NCBI GenBank assembly: GCA_023251455.1
Contig: JAHEYT010000036.1
Span: 47,844 to 111,843, forward strand
Reading direction: 5' to 3'
Source of the DNA: Bacteroidota bacterium
GTDB taxonomy: Bacteria > Bacteroidota > Bacteroidia > Bacteroidales > Prolixibacteraceae
DNA: 64,000 nt
How positions within the stretch are numbered: the first letter of the stretch is position 1; each line of letters begins with the position of its first letter. The notes under the pieces were generated by a model, which was given only the letters and a program-made list of their open reading frames with translations, was not told where the DNA came from and made no database searches. Below, one piece after another: positions 19,208-28,347 of this stretch. The position numbers and the translations under genes are program-made.

Positions 19208-20860
19208 ATGCAAACTAAAAATCAACTTATCATGCTCAAATTGGTTCTCGCAATCGCCTTAATAATTACTTCGTACCTAAGTTTCGCTCAAACATTAACA
19301 GTGGCCGAAAGTTCCGGATTTGAATCAACATCAACTGAAAAAGATGTCAATGACTTTATCCGGTCGATAACAAAACATTCGTCGATTGTGCGGGTTGAAA
19401 CAATTGCTGTTTCGACTGAAGGACGCCAGATTCCGCTCCTGGTCATTGCCGATCCGATGCCAAAATCCGCTCAAAATCTTGCGAACGACAAGCGTGTCGT
19501 ACTTTACATTCAGGCCAACATCCACGCTGGCGAGGTAGAAGGCAAAGAAGCATCGTTGATGTTTGCGCGCGATTTGATTTCAGGAATGAAAAAGGAGGTA
19601 CTGAAAAATGTGATTGTTTTGATTTGCCCCAATTTTAATCCTGATGGAAATGAAGCCATAAGTACTAAAAACCGGACTCACCAAAACGGGCCAAAGAATG
19701 GCGTAGGTCTGCGCAGCAATGGGCAAATGCTCGATATAAACCGCGATGCCATCAAGCTGGAAACTCCCGAAATGAATGGTTTGCTGAAGAATGTATTCTT
19801 GAAATGGGATCCGCAGGTTACTGTCGATTGCCATACCACCAACGGTTCGTACCATGAAGAACCGGTTACCTTTTCGTGGATGATGAACCCTGTAGGCGAC
19901 CGCTCGCTTACCAAATATATGGAAAAACAAATGATGCCTGCTGTAGCAAACATTCTGCGCGACCAGTACAAAGTTGAAAACTGCTTCTATGGCGAATTTA
20001 TCGACATGAAATATCCGGAGAAAGGCTGGGAAGAATATGCTTCGGAACCCCGTTACATGACCAATTACATCGGCGTTCGCAACCGGTTGGCCATTTTGAA
20101 CGAGAATTACGTGTATGCCGATTATAAATCGAGGGTGCTGGGCTGCTACGGATTGTTGCAATCAATTGCCGATTACTGTACCGCAAATGCAAAGGAAATC
20201 AAGCAAATGGTTTCCGAATCTGACCGGAAGACCATTGCCCGCGGAGTGAATCCATTACCAGTTGATTCGTTTCCGATTGAATACATTGGAAAACCCATTC
20301 AGGAAAAAGTGACCATAAAAACTTATGAAGTCGATGAAGTTACGGATGCCAATGGCTACAAAAGCTACAAAAAGACCGATCGAAAAAAGACGGTTCAGGT
20401 TCCATATATCGCTCAGTACGAAGCTACTAAAAGTGTAAAATTTCCATTTGCCTATTTGGTTACAGTATCTGATCCGTTGGTTATTAATTTGATGCAAAGA
20501 CATGGCATTCAGATTAATAAACTCAACAAACCTCAGCCTTTTGATGTTCTTTCGTTCAAAATTACTGACTTACAGGCCGACAAACGACATAATCAGGGGC
20601 ATTATACTCAAACGATTAGTGGTAATTGGGAGACTCAGCGTAAGGAATTTAAATCGGGCACTTTTGTAATACGGACCTCTCAGCCACTGGCCAACCTAGC
20701 TGCCTGTATGCTCGAACCACAAAGTAACGATGGGCTGCTAACCTGGAATTTCATGGATCGTTATCTGCTGCCACAATGGGGTAAGGGATTTAATCCTTAC
20801 CCAATATATAAAATCATCGGTGCAACCGAAATTAATGATACTGTTATACCTTTGCAGTAA
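19208..20860 (+). CDS. Secreted M14-family zinc carboxypeptidase
   Basis: The open frame reaches back to 19184, but a TAnnTTTG box overlaps that ATG, so I start at 19208 (550 residues); 19232, just before the signal peptide MLKLVLAIALIITS, is also possible. The M14 zinc ligands are visible as HAGE at about 106-109 and a third His in VDCHTTNG near 208, with the substrate-pocket stretch LRSNGQMLDINRDAIK between them. A likely catalytic Glu lies further along. The roughly 240-residue C-terminal part lacks an obvious named domain. The protein probably trims peptides in the periplasm or outside the cell. Confidence 0.82.
   Translation: MQTKNQLIMLKLVLAIALIITSYLSFAQTLTVAESSGFESTSTEKDVNDFIRSITKHSSIVRVETIAVSTEGRQIPLLVIADPMPKSAQNLANDKRVVLYIQANIHAGEVEGKEASLMFARDLISGMKKEVLKNVIVLICPNFNPDGNEAISTKNRTHQNGPKNGVGLRSNGQMLDINRDAIKLETPEMNGLLKNVFLKWDPQVTVDCHTTNGSYHEEPVTFSWMMNPVGDRSLTKYMEKQMMPAVANILRDQYKVENCFYGEFIDMKYPEKGWEEYASEPRYMTNYIGVRNRLAILNENYVYADYKSRVLGCYGLLQSIADYCTANAKEIKQMVSESDRKTIARGVNPLPVDSFPIEYIGKPIQEKVTIKTYEVDEVTDANGYKSYKKTDRKKTVQVPYIAQYEATKSVKFPFAYLVTVSDPLVINLMQRHGIQINKLNKPQPFDVLSFKITDLQADKRHNQGHYTQTISGNWETQRKEFKSGTFVIRTSQPLANLAACMLEPQSNDGLLTWNFMDRYLLPQWGKGFNPYPIYKIIGATEINDTVIPLQ
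20847..20854 (+). promoter_or_regulatory. -7 box of the CNNM/CorC gene inside the end of the peptidase gene
   Basis: TACCTTTG matches TAnnTTTG and is 35 bases before the next ATG. It overlaps the last codons of the M14 gene. Confidence 0.5.
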
Positions 20861-20889
20861 AATATTCTGCATCACTGTTAATTCTGAAA

Positions 20890-22167
20890 ATGGAACTCAT
20901 TGTCCTTGGATTTCTGATTGTACTAAATGGATTTTTCGCCCTGTCGGAAACAGCATTGATTTCGAGCAAAAAGGCGCGGCTGGAACAATATAAAGTAAAA
21001 GGTAGTTCCGGGGCAAAAACAGCATTAAAATTACTCGAAAATTCGGAGGTTTTTCTTTCGGCCATTCAGGTCGGAATCACATTAATTGGCATTGTCACCG
21101 GCGTTTATGGTGGTGTAAACATTGCCGACGACGTTACTCCATTTTTCAGTCAGTTTGATTTTACGCGTGAATACGCACATGAAATAGCACTTTCGATTAC
21201 CGTTTTAGGGATTACTTACATTTCAATTGTTATTGGCGAATTAGTTCCCAAAACCATTGCCATAAGCAAACCCGAACGGATTGCCATCAAAGTAGCCCCG
21301 TCTGTATATTATTTCAGTAAAACATTCTACCCATTCGTCAGGCTTTTAGCTGTTTCTACCAACCTGATCAACAGACTGATTGGAATCAAACACACAGAAG
21401 GGCAAGTTACTGAAGAAGAATTACGGCACATGCTGAGATTTGCTTCGAACGAAGGGGTGATTGAGGAAGAGCAAAACCGCATGCACGAAAAGGTATTCTA
21501 CTTTTCAGATAAAAAAGCCAAACACATTATGACTCACCGGAAAGATGTGGAATGGGTCGACAGAGAGCAGTCGAATGAAGATTTTCATGCGGAAATACTG
21601 AACCTTAAGCACAGTAAAATTATTGTTGGACGTGGAAGTATTGACGAGTTTACGGGTATTCTGAATGTGAAAGAATACCTGATCAATTTCTATTCAAAAT
21701 CACCACAAAAGTTAGAGACCTTGCTGCACGATCCGCTAGTCATTCCTGAAAATGCCGATGCACAGAAAGTATTGGATTTATTCAGGCAGAAGCAAAATTA
21801 CACTGCCGTTGTAGTTGACGAATACGGCAGTTTCGAGGGAATTATCACGCTGCACGACATCATTGAAAATATCATCGGGAATGTTCCGGAAGAAGGCGAA
21901 ACCCCTGAACCTGATGTATTTGTTCGCGACGACCAATCGGTTTTAGTTAGTGGCGATGCTCCAATTGAAACGCTGGTCGACCTGATTGAAGATTTTTACA
22001 TCGACTTCGAAGAAATTGATTACTCGACCGTTGCCGGGTATGTTTTCAACCAGATAAACAAAATTCCGGAATTGGGCGACAAAGTTATCTTAACTGACTG
22101 CACCATCGAAGTGGTTGATATCGACAATAATAAGATTGATAAAGTATTGATTACAAAGAAGAAATAA
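20890..22167 (+). CDS. CNNM/CorC-HlyC family protein (DUF21-CBS)
   Basis: The 425-residue protein has an N-terminal DUF21/CNNM membrane domain (about 1-190: helices near 1-20, 57-80, 97-120 and 130-150, with FFALSETALISSKKARLEQ). A CBS pair follows at about 205-335, with VVVDEYGSFEGIITLHDIIENIIG. The C-terminal CorC_HlyC domain covers about 345-425 (DAPIETLVDLIEDF). Members move or regulate Mg2+/Co2+; the old label 'hemolysin' is misleading. It lies 29 bases after the peptidase gene and is followed by the mirrored repeat array. Confidence 0.88.
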   Translation: MELIVLGFLIVLNGFFALSETALISSKKARLEQYKVKGSSGAKTALKLLENSEVFLSAIQVGITLIGIVTGVYGGVNIADDVTPFFSQFDFTREYAHEIALSITVLGITYISIVIGELVPKTIAISKPERIAIKVAPSVYYFSKTFYPFVRLLAVSTNLINRLIGIKHTEGQVTEEELRHMLRFASNEGVIEEEQNRMHEKVFYFSDKKAKHIMTHRKDVEWVDREQSNEDFHAEILNLKHSKIIVGRGSIDEFTGILNVKEYLINFYSKSPQKLETLLHDPLVIPENADAQKVLDLFRQKQNYTAVVVDEYGSFEGIITLHDIIENIIGNVPEEGETPEPDVFVRDDQSVLVSGDAPIETLVDLIEDFYIDFEEIDYSTVAGYVFNQINKIPELGDKVILTDCTIEVVDIDNNKIDKVLITKKK

Positions 22168-22263
22168 CGTATTCACCTGAGTCCGATTCTGGAAAAGCAA
22201 ATCACACTAACCTGGACGGTAATATTTTTAACCTGACAGTTCTTTTATTCAGCTAAAATGTGT

Positions 22264-22544
22264 CCTGCACAAAATTTTCATCGCCCTGTTCATTTTCCTG
22301 AAACCCTGTAAACGTTTTTCATTGTCCTGTTCATTTTCATGAAGCCCTGTAACTGTTTATTGCTGCCCTGTTGTATTTTTTCATCGTCCTGTTGAGCAGG
22401 ACGGGCAAAAACTCTTACAGGATGATGAGAACTTTAACAGGATGGTGCTCTTTTGCTACAGGACGGCAAATATCTTCTACAGGATAACGAAATCTTCTAC
22501 AGGACAATAAAACCCTTCCACAGGACGCCGAAAAACTCAACAGT
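22264..22544. repeat. Mirrored, helically phased CCTG/CAGG repeat array
   Basis: Seven CCTG sites at 22264, 22285, 22305, 22326, 22346, 22367 and 22388 are followed by eight CAGG/CAGT sites at 22397, 22418, 22438, 22459, 22480, 22500, 22521 and 22541. All successive spacings within an arm are 20 or 21 bp. The two arms are inverted copies around a centre near 22394 (CCTGTTGAGCAGG). Left units read roughly CCTGTnnAnnTTTTCATCGT, and the right arm in reverse complement fits the same pattern. The first units beside the centre match at 14 of 21 positions. It lies between the 3' ends of convergent genes. Confidence 0.8.
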
Positions 22545-22683
22545 ACGAGTGGTAGCGGGCGTTTCCGGCAAATTGGGTTTATCTTGGCTCATTACAACCT
22601 GATCAACTTGTCGTTTTTCAATTCTTAGCTATTCATTTTTATATCGAACTCAGGTTATTCTGCAATTTGAATGCACGAAAAGA

Positions 22684-22717
22684 AAAAGCCTCTCCGATTA
22701 ATCCCGAAGAGGCTTTT
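22684..22717 (-). terminator. Terminator of the malic enzyme gene
   Basis: On the minus strand AAAAGCCTCT pairs with AGAGGCTTTT, followed by TTTCTTTTC, 42 bases after the stop. Confidence 0.85.
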
Positions 22718-22758
22718 ACTATTTTATTTTTCAGGATATTTCCTGAAGTTCAATTTGA

Positions 22759-25047
22759 TTACAAACGATGTGAAAGCTTCTGCTCTTCCACCTGTGCATC
22801 GATAACCGCAATGGTAACCATGTTCAGGATGTCGCGAACTGTGCTTTCTACATTCAGGATGTGAATTGGTTTATTCAATCCCATCTGTATTGGTCCGATG
22901 GTGTCGCTCATTCCGTTTTCGAGCATCAGCTTGTAGGCAATGCTTGAAGAACTAAGGTTCGGGAAAATTAAGGTATTTACATTTTTACCATCAATTTTCG
23001 AGAATGGGAATTTTTCGTGACGCAAATCTTTATTTAAGGCAAAATTCAGCTGTAATTCGCCGTCAACCATCATTTCAGGATTATTCTCGTGCAAATAAGC
23101 AACAGCCTCGTGCACCATTCCTGGACTTCCGGCAGCACGTGCGCCAAAGTTTGAATAAGAAAGCATAGCCATTACCGGTTCAGTATTGAATAATCTTACT
23201 GCATCCTGTGTCAGCTTGGCAATATCAATCAATGTTTCTTTGGTTGGATGGCTGTTTACCATGGTGTCGGCAAAGAAAAGTGTTCCCTGTTTGGTGGTCA
23301 CAATGTTCATTCCGGCAATGTGGTTTAAGCCTTCGCGCATGCCAACAATTTCGATGGCTGGAGTGATGGCATCCTGATATTTGGTATAAACTCCGGTAAT
23401 GAAAGCATCGGCATCGCCAGATTCAACCATCATCATACCGAAATAGTTGCGGTCGAACATTTTCTCGAAAGCTTCCTCATAAGTCATCCCCTCACGCTGG
23501 CGTTTGGCAGTTAACATTTTGGCATACTTTTCGCGTTTCGCAAATTCACGATCGTGACGAAGATTGACAATTTCGATTCCCTCAAGGTCAATGCTGTTAT
23601 TCATGGCAAGCTTGCCAATGATTTCTTCGTTCCCAAGCAAAATTGGATTACAAATTCCTTCAGCGCTGGCTACTGAAGCAGCTTTCAGCATATTGATATG
23701 GTTTGCTTCGGCAAAAACCACACGTTTTGGATTTTCTTTTGCTTTTTCGGTCAACCCACGGATGAGTTTATTGTCGAGGCCCATACGTTGGCGTAATTCT
23801 TCTTCATATTTATCCCAATCGGTAATTGGTCTGCGGGCAATACCTGATTCGATTGCAGCTTTTGCTACTGCCGGAGCCACTGTAATCAACAAACGTGGAT
23901 CGAGTGGTTTTGGAATGATATATTGACGTCCGAAACTTAAATGTGTTGTGTTGTAAGCGGCTGTCACAACTTCAGGAACAGGTTTTTTAGCCAGTTCAGC
24001 AATTGCAAGCACTGCAGCAACTTTCATTGCTTCGTTAATGCCAGTTGAACGTACATCTAATGCGCCACGGAAAATGTATGGAAATCCTAATACATTGTTC
24101 ACCTGGTTAGGATGATCACTACGACCTGTTGCGAAAATAATATCAGGACGTGAGGCCATAGCTTCGACGTATGAAATTTCAGGATTTGGATTAGCGCAGG
24201 CAAACACAATTGGATTTTCGGCCATGCTGCGAACCATTTCCTGAGTCAGACAGCCTTCAACCGAAAGGCCAAGGAAAACATCGGAACCTGCAACTGCTTC
24301 AGCAAGCGTATTGCATGGAAGTGAAGTTGCAAAAGGAAGTTTGCGGCTGTTCAAATCGGTACGACGTGTTGAAATAACTCCCCGGCTGTCGACCATCACA
24401 ATATTTTCAAGTTTGGCGCCAAGTGCCATATAAAGCGTGGTACACGACGAAGCAGCAGCTCCGGCGCCATTCACTACAATTTTAATATCTTCGATTTTTT
24501 TGCCAATCAGTTCAAGTGCATTGATAAGCGCTGATGCTGAAATAATAGCAGTTCCGTGCTGGTCATCGTGCATCAGCGGAATGTCTAGCATTTCTTTCAG
24601 CTTTTCTTCGATTTCGAAGCATTCAGGAGCTTTAATGTCTTCGAGGTTAATACCTCCAAAAGTAGGAGAGATCGCTCTCACCACTTCAATAAACTTGTCT
24701 GGATCTTTTTCATCCACTTCAATATCGAAAACGTCGATATCAGCAAAAATTTTAAACAACAGACCTTTTCCTTCCATTACTGGTTTTCCGGCAAGAGCAC
24801 CGATATCACCCAAGCCAAGAACTGCGGTTCCGTTTGAGATTACAGCAACCAGATTTCCTTTGGCAGTATAATCGTATGCACACTGAAGATCCTTTTGAAT
24901 CTCCAAACAAGGTATAGCCACACCTGGCGAATAGGCTAGCGCTAAATCGCGCTGCGTACTGTATGGTTTGGTTGGTACAACCTGAATTTTTCCAGGGCGA
25001 CCTTCCTTGTGATAATTTAAAGCGTCTTGATTTTTTGAGTTATCCAT
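22759..25047 (-). CDS. maeB: NADP-dependent malic enzyme fused to phosphotransacetylase-like domain (MaeB)
   Basis: The enzyme oxidatively decarboxylates malate to pyruvate and makes NADPH. The 762-residue protein has the malic N domain (YSPGVAIPCLEI near 34-45), the NAD(P)-binding domain (VVNGAGAAASSC near 191) and a C-terminal PTA_PTB-like domain (about 430-755), which in MaeB proteins is regulatory and lacks transacetylase activity. Length matches this three-domain family. It is monocistronic, with a strong terminator. No TAnnTTTG box was found close to the start. The upstream region is long (320 bases). Confidence 0.92.
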   Translation of the reverse strand: MDNSKNQDALNYHKEGRPGKIQVVPTKPYSTQRDLALAYSPGVAIPCLEIQKDLQCAYDYTAKGNLVAVISNGTAVLGLGDIGALAGKPVMEGKGLLFKIFADIDVFDIEVDEKDPDKFIEVVRAISPTFGGINLEDIKAPECFEIEEKLKEMLDIPLMHDDQHGTAIISASALINALELIGKKIEDIKIVVNGAGAAASSCTTLYMALGAKLENIVMVDSRGVISTRRTDLNSRKLPFATSLPCNTLAEAVAGSDVFLGLSVEGCLTQEMVRSMAENPIVFACANPNPEISYVEAMASRPDIIFATGRSDHPNQVNNVLGFPYIFRGALDVRSTGINEAMKVAAVLAIAELAKKPVPEVVTAAYNTTHLSFGRQYIIPKPLDPRLLITVAPAVAKAAIESGIARRPITDWDKYEEELRQRMGLDNKLIRGLTEKAKENPKRVVFAEANHINMLKAASVASAEGICNPILLGNEEIIGKLAMNNSIDLEGIEIVNLRHDREFAKREKYAKMLTAKRQREGMTYEEAFEKMFDRNYFGMMMVESGDADAFITGVYTKYQDAITPAIEIVGMREGLNHIAGMNIVTTKQGTLFFADTMVNSHPTKETLIDIAKLTQDAVRLFNTEPVMAMLSYSNFGARAAGSPGMVHEAVAYLHENNPEMMVDGELQLNFALNKDLRHEKFPFSKIDGKNVNTLIFPNLSSSSIAYKLMLENGMSDTIGPIQMGLNKPIHILNVESTVRDILNMVTIAVIDAQVEEQKLSHRL

Positions 25048-25294
25048 CCCGTTAAAATTTGTTAGTTAATATTTTTTCGTTCATTCTGTCCTACTACTAC
25101 CCATCCTTAATGTCATGCGGGATTATAAAGAACATTAGACTAATCTCTCCAAAAGTATTCTGAAAATCCGTTTCTTGATCATTTAGAAATATAAACGTCA
25201 GATAAAATTAACATTAGTCGTGAACAAAAACTCAAAAAAACAAGTATTACCGAGAAATATAAATCTGTATATTAACGTGTTAACTAGAAATGAC
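25048..25294. other. Intergenic region upstream of maeB
   Basis: AT-rich. Minus strand contains a TATATTTC box that might be part of a maeB promoter. No gene or RNA structure was identified before the hairpin at 25295. Confidence 0.4.
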
Positions 25295-25330
25295 AAATCC
25301 AAACTAGTCATATTGAACTAGTTTGGATTT
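25295..25330. terminator. Strong hairpin after the sugar isomerase-like gene
   Basis: AAATCCAAACTAGT (25295-25308) and ACTAGTTTGGATTT (25317-25330) form a perfect 14-bp stem with an 8-base loop. It lies 37 bases beyond the stop of the minus-strand gene at 25368. The T-tract on that strand is weak. Confidence 0.6.
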
Positions 25331-25367
25331 ATTTGACCTCTACTTGTAATATTATAACAATCGCTTA

Positions 25368-26273
25368 TTAATAACCCCAACTTTTCATTACATCGAAGTC
25401 TTCCTTCATACAAGCCAACGGCTCTTTGCCCTGGTACGATTCCTGCTCGATGATAAAAACTTTGGTGCCACCAGTTTTTCGGCAAATATCAAGTACTTCT
25501 TTTACAGGAATAATGCCTTTGCCCAGAATAGCGCTTTCGAATTTTTCTTTGGTATCCACAGCTATTTCGTCTTTCACATGGATCAATTCAAATTTTCCGG
25601 GATATTGGCCAATCACATCCAGCGCTTTTGCACCACCAATGTACATGTTGCCAATATCGAGCTGCATGATCACTTTATTCACATCCAGCTTTTGCATCAT
25701 GATGTCGAAAAGCTTCATTCCATTCAGTTTTTCGGTAAACTCAGCCCAATGGTTGTGGTAGCCAAATTTCATTCCCGACTTCTGACAAAGGTCTCCACTG
25801 AGGTTGAAAACGTCGAGATAACGAGCCATATCGTCATAGGTTTTGCGCATACTTTCGTCCATCCACGGACTAATCACGTATTTTTGACCCATGTAGGCAG
25901 CATCTTCGACCGTGTATTTCCATGCATCAGTAAAATCCTTTTTATCGGCATCCCAATGATTTTTACCCATTACTGTGTGACCACAAGGCATTTTCAAGTC
26001 CAAATCATCCAACACTTTTTTGAATTCTTTCGCTGAAAATCCATAGAATTTACGGTCGATGTAGTTGGCATGTTCAACATGCTTGTATCCTATTTTGGCG
26101 AGTTGAGTTAATGTTCCAATCGGATCTTTTTTCATATCGTCACGAACAGAATAGAGTTGTAAGCCAACAATTTCACCTGATTTGACTGCCGCAAAAGCAG
26201 CTTTCGACAACAACGCAGTTCCGGCAAGCAGAACCGCACTTTTTTGAATAAATGACCGGCGTGATGTTTTCAT
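25368..26273 (-). CDS. Tat-exported sugar phosphate isomerase/epimerase-like TIM-barrel protein
   Basis: The 301-residue protein starts with a twin-arginine signal (SRRSFIQK at 4-11, then a hydrophobic stretch to about 28), so it is probably exported folded. The rest is an AP_endonuc_2/xylose-isomerase-like TIM barrel with metal-ligand candidates in KFGYHNHWAEF, QLDIGNMYIGGA, LIHVKDE and FIIEQE. The gene lies 38 bases downstream of a secreted DUF1080 gene. Such pairs are common in Bacteroidota and Planctomycetota and are linked to sugar (3-keto-glycoside) breakdown. The substrate is not evident. Confidence 0.82.
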   Translation of the reverse strand: MKTSRRSFIQKSAVLLAGTALLSKAAFAAVKSGEIVGLQLYSVRDDMKKDPIGTLTQLAKIGYKHVEHANYIDRKFYGFSAKEFKKVLDDLDLKMPCGHTVMGKNHWDADKKDFTDAWKYTVEDAAYMGQKYVISPWMDESMRKTYDDMARYLDVFNLSGDLCQKSGMKFGYHNHWAEFTEKLNGMKLFDIMMQKLDVNKVIMQLDIGNMYIGGAKALDVIGQYPGKFELIHVKDEIAVDTKEKFESAILGKGIIPVKEVLDICRKTGGTKVFIIEQESYQGKEPLACMKEDFDVMKSWGY

Positions 26274-26311
26274 TCTTTTTATTTTTTATTGGTTAATTAT
26301 GCTTAGATATT

Positions 26312-27118
26312 TCATTTTTTATCTAGCTTTTTCAGGTCAACTCTGCGAAATTCGAGAGGTTGTCCTTCAGACTGAAGTGCGATGTAGCCATCTTCCAAAA
26401 GAGTACCTTCGGGTAGCGGATAGTTTTTGGGCAATAAATATCCGCCGATTTGCGGTTTAGAGCACACCAATACCGTATCGCCATTTACAATATTGGTAAT
26501 GGTTTTGCCTCCTTCAACAATGATGTCGAGGTTTACCCATTCCCCATCGTAAAAATTTTTCGAGTTGGAGCTAATACAATGTTCATTTGTTGGCTGATCT
26601 TTATAATAGACAGTGGTGCCGGGCGTACAAAAGTTGGCCGTGGTTTGTTTAAGCGAATCGGTACTCCCCAGCATCTGAACTTCGACTGAAACCGGCCAAT
26701 TCTGATCAACATCCATACTTTCAGGCGATTGGGAATGAACCATTACACCACTGTTCCGGTAGCAATACGAAGGAGCATCAGGCAACATTTCCCCAACAAA
26801 CCGGTATTCAACATGGAGTATATAGGAAGACAACTTCTCTTTGTAGAACAAATGTCCGAAACGACCATTAAACTTATCGAAATTAGTGTAATCGATTTTT
26901 AGAATCCCGTCTTCGACCCGGAATCCGTTAAGTGGATTCTCTCCGCATTTGGAGCCAGTGACTTTAAGTGTCCAGCCATCCAGATCTTTCCCATTGAAAA
27001 GAGATATCCATTCACCATCCGTTGAAATCGCAGAATTGATTGTGTTGGGTTGGCTTTCAGCATTCTGAACAAAACTGAAAAACACCGCGATAAGTAATGT
27101 GAAAATATTTCGATTCAT
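26312..27118 (-). CDS. Secreted DUF1080 (3-keto-disaccharide hydrolase-like) protein
   Basis: The frame is open from 27154, but a promoter at 27142-27172 places the transcript start near 27136, so the ATG at 27118 is chosen. It begins a signal peptide (MNRNIFTLLIAVFFSFVQNAES). The 268-residue protein is a concanavalin-like DUF1080 domain with the hallmark WISLFNGKDLDGW near the start and FRRVDLKKL at the end. Some members hydrolyse 3-keto-glycosides. It is first in an apparent operon with the exported TIM-barrel protein. Confidence 0.82.
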   Translation of the reverse strand: MNRNIFTLLIAVFFSFVQNAESQPNTINSAISTDGEWISLFNGKDLDGWTLKVTGSKCGENPLNGFRVEDGILKIDYTNFDKFNGRFGHLFYKEKLSSYILHVEYRFVGEMLPDAPSYCYRNSGVMVHSQSPESMDVDQNWPVSVEVQMLGSTDSLKQTTANFCTPGTTVYYKDQPTNEHCISSNSKNFYDGEWVNLDIIVEGGKTITNIVNGDTVLVCSKPQIGGYLLPKNYPLPEGTLLEDGYIALQSEGQPLEFRRVDLKKLDKK

Positions 27119-27141
27119 TGTTTGGTAAGTTAGTTCGGTTC

Positions 27142-27172
27142 TAAAAGTAAGCACAATCTGTATTTAAAACAA
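27142..27172 (-). promoter_or_regulatory. Promoter of the DUF1080-isomerase operon
   Basis: On the minus strand TTG (27172-27170), a 20-base spacer and TACTTTTA (27149-27142) fit the -33/-7 pattern with one mismatch in the last base. Confidence 0.5.
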
Positions 27173-27255
27173 TATTCAGAGGATTTCAATTACCAACAAA
27201 TCAAACTTTGTTGGTTGTATCTATTCAAATGTCCATCAAAGCACCGCTTGAGAAA

Positions 27256-27295
27256 AACTAAAAATGCCACCTGTTCCAAATAAACAGGTGGCATT
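27256..27295 (-). terminator. Terminator of purN
   Basis: AATGCCACCTGTT and AACAGGTGGCATT form a 13-bp stem, followed on the minus strand by TTTAGTTTTTC. Confidence 0.88.
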
Positions 27296-27322
27296 CTATT
27301 CTAAAGGAATCAACTATTACAG

Positions 27323-27898
27323 CTAATTTTCATCGTCCTCACTTAACAGCACTTCCTCAATTACACGTGGGTAATGCTGGTGCTCCAACTCGTGAATACG
27401 CGCGGCAAGCGTTTCAGGAGTATCTTTTGGCTGTATCGGACAAGTAGCCTGAAAAATAATCTTTCCCTTGTCGTAATCCTGATTGACCTGGTGGATTGTA
27501 ATCCCGGATTCCTTGTCTTTTGAGGCTAGTACTGCCTTATGAACATTCACGCCAAACATTCCTTTGCCACCATATTTAGGCAACAGCGCCGGATGTATAT
27601 TAATAACAGTAAACAATTCCGTCAGATTACGCGGAACCAGCCACAGGAAACCAGCCAGCACAATCATATCAATCCGGTGATCATAGAGCCTGTCTAAAAT
27701 CTCGTTACTTCTGTAAAATTCGTCACTGTCGAAGGTGAAAGTTTCAATACCGAGTTTCTCAGCTCTGATTAAGGCATAAGCATTCTCGTTATTTGACCAA
27801 AGAGAATCAACAACTACATCCTTACTAGCTGAAAAATACTCAATTATCTTTTGGGCGTTCGTTCCGGAGCCAGAGGCAAAAATTGCAATTCGTTTCAT
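27323..27898 (-). CDS. purN: Phosphoribosylglycinamide formyltransferase
   Basis: PurN transfers the formyl group of 10-formyl-THF to GAR in purine synthesis. The 191-residue protein shows the phosphate-binding FASGSGTNAQ at 7-16. The catalytic Asn-His pair is in INIHPALLPKY (about 99-109), and the third catalytic residue is the Asp in NQDYDKGK (about 145-152). It is transcribed divergently from acpP. A matched -33/-7 promoter lies at 27952-27982. Confidence 0.93.
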   Translation of the reverse strand: MKRIAIFASGSGTNAQKIIEYFSASKDVVVDSLWSNNENAYALIRAEKLGIETFTFDSDEFYRSNEILDRLYDHRIDMIVLAGFLWLVPRNLTELFTVINIHPALLPKYGGKGMFGVNVHKAVLASKDKESGITIHQVNQDYDKGKIIFQATCPIQPKDTPETLAARIHELEHQHYPRVIEEVLLSEDDEN

Positions 27899-27951
27899 TA
27901 TAATCTTTAGTTATTTGTTTTATGCTTAATGGAATTTTAGAATAATAAGTT

Positions 27952-27982
27952 CAAATGTAGATCAACAATCTAAATCATTCAA
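27952..27982 (-). promoter_or_regulatory. purN promoter
   Basis: Minus-strand TTG (27982-27980), 20 bases, TACATTTG (27959-27952). Confidence 0.65.
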
Positions 27983-28012
27983 GCCTTATTCAACCATTTA
28001 ATTCATTTTTAG

Positions 28013-28044
28013 TTTGAAATATCGGGTGTAAATTTATTACTTTG
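28013..28044 (+). promoter_or_regulatory. acpP-fabF promoter
   Basis: TTTG at 28013-28016, a 20-base spacer and TTACTTTG at 28037-28044 (one mismatch to TAnnTTTG) lie 47 bases before acpP. Confidence 0.55.
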
Positions 28045-28091
28045 CATCGAATTTTTTGAAACAATTTTAATATTAACCAAAAATTAGAGTT

Positions 28092-28328
28092 ATGTCTGAC
28101 GTTGCAGCAAAAGTAAAAGCAATTATTGTTGACAAATTAGGTGTTGATGAAAGCGAAGTAACCCTCGAAGCATCGTTCACAAACGACCTTGGTGCTGATT
28201 CACTTGACACAGTAGAATTGATCATGGAATTTGAAAAAGAATTCGATTTGGCTATTCCAGATGATCAGGCTGAAAAAATTTCAACTGTAGGTGAAGCGAT
28301 CTCGCACATCGAAGCAAATTTGAAGTAA
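28092..28328 (+). CDS. acpP: Acyl carrier protein
   Basis: The 78-residue acidic protein carries the growing fatty acyl chain on a 4'-phosphopantetheine attached to Ser37 in the GADSLDTVE motif. Size and sequence are typical. It is the first gene of acpP-fabF-rnc, 19 bases before fabF, and is divergent from purN, a conserved Bacteroidota arrangement. Confidence 0.97.
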   Translation: MSDVAAKVKAIIVDKLGVDESEVTLEASFTNDLGADSLDTVELIMEFEKEFDLAIPDDQAEKISTVGEAISHIEANLK

Positions 28329-28347
28329 TAATAACAAAACGAAATTT

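Noticed and set aside
22264..22544. CRISPR array
   Set aside because: The period is 20-21 bp with only about five constant bases, orientation flips in the middle, and there are no 30-base spacers or cas genes.
27118..27154. ATG 27154 as the start of the DUF1080 gene
   Set aside because: It lies upstream of the inferred transcript start and would put 12 residues before a normal signal peptide.
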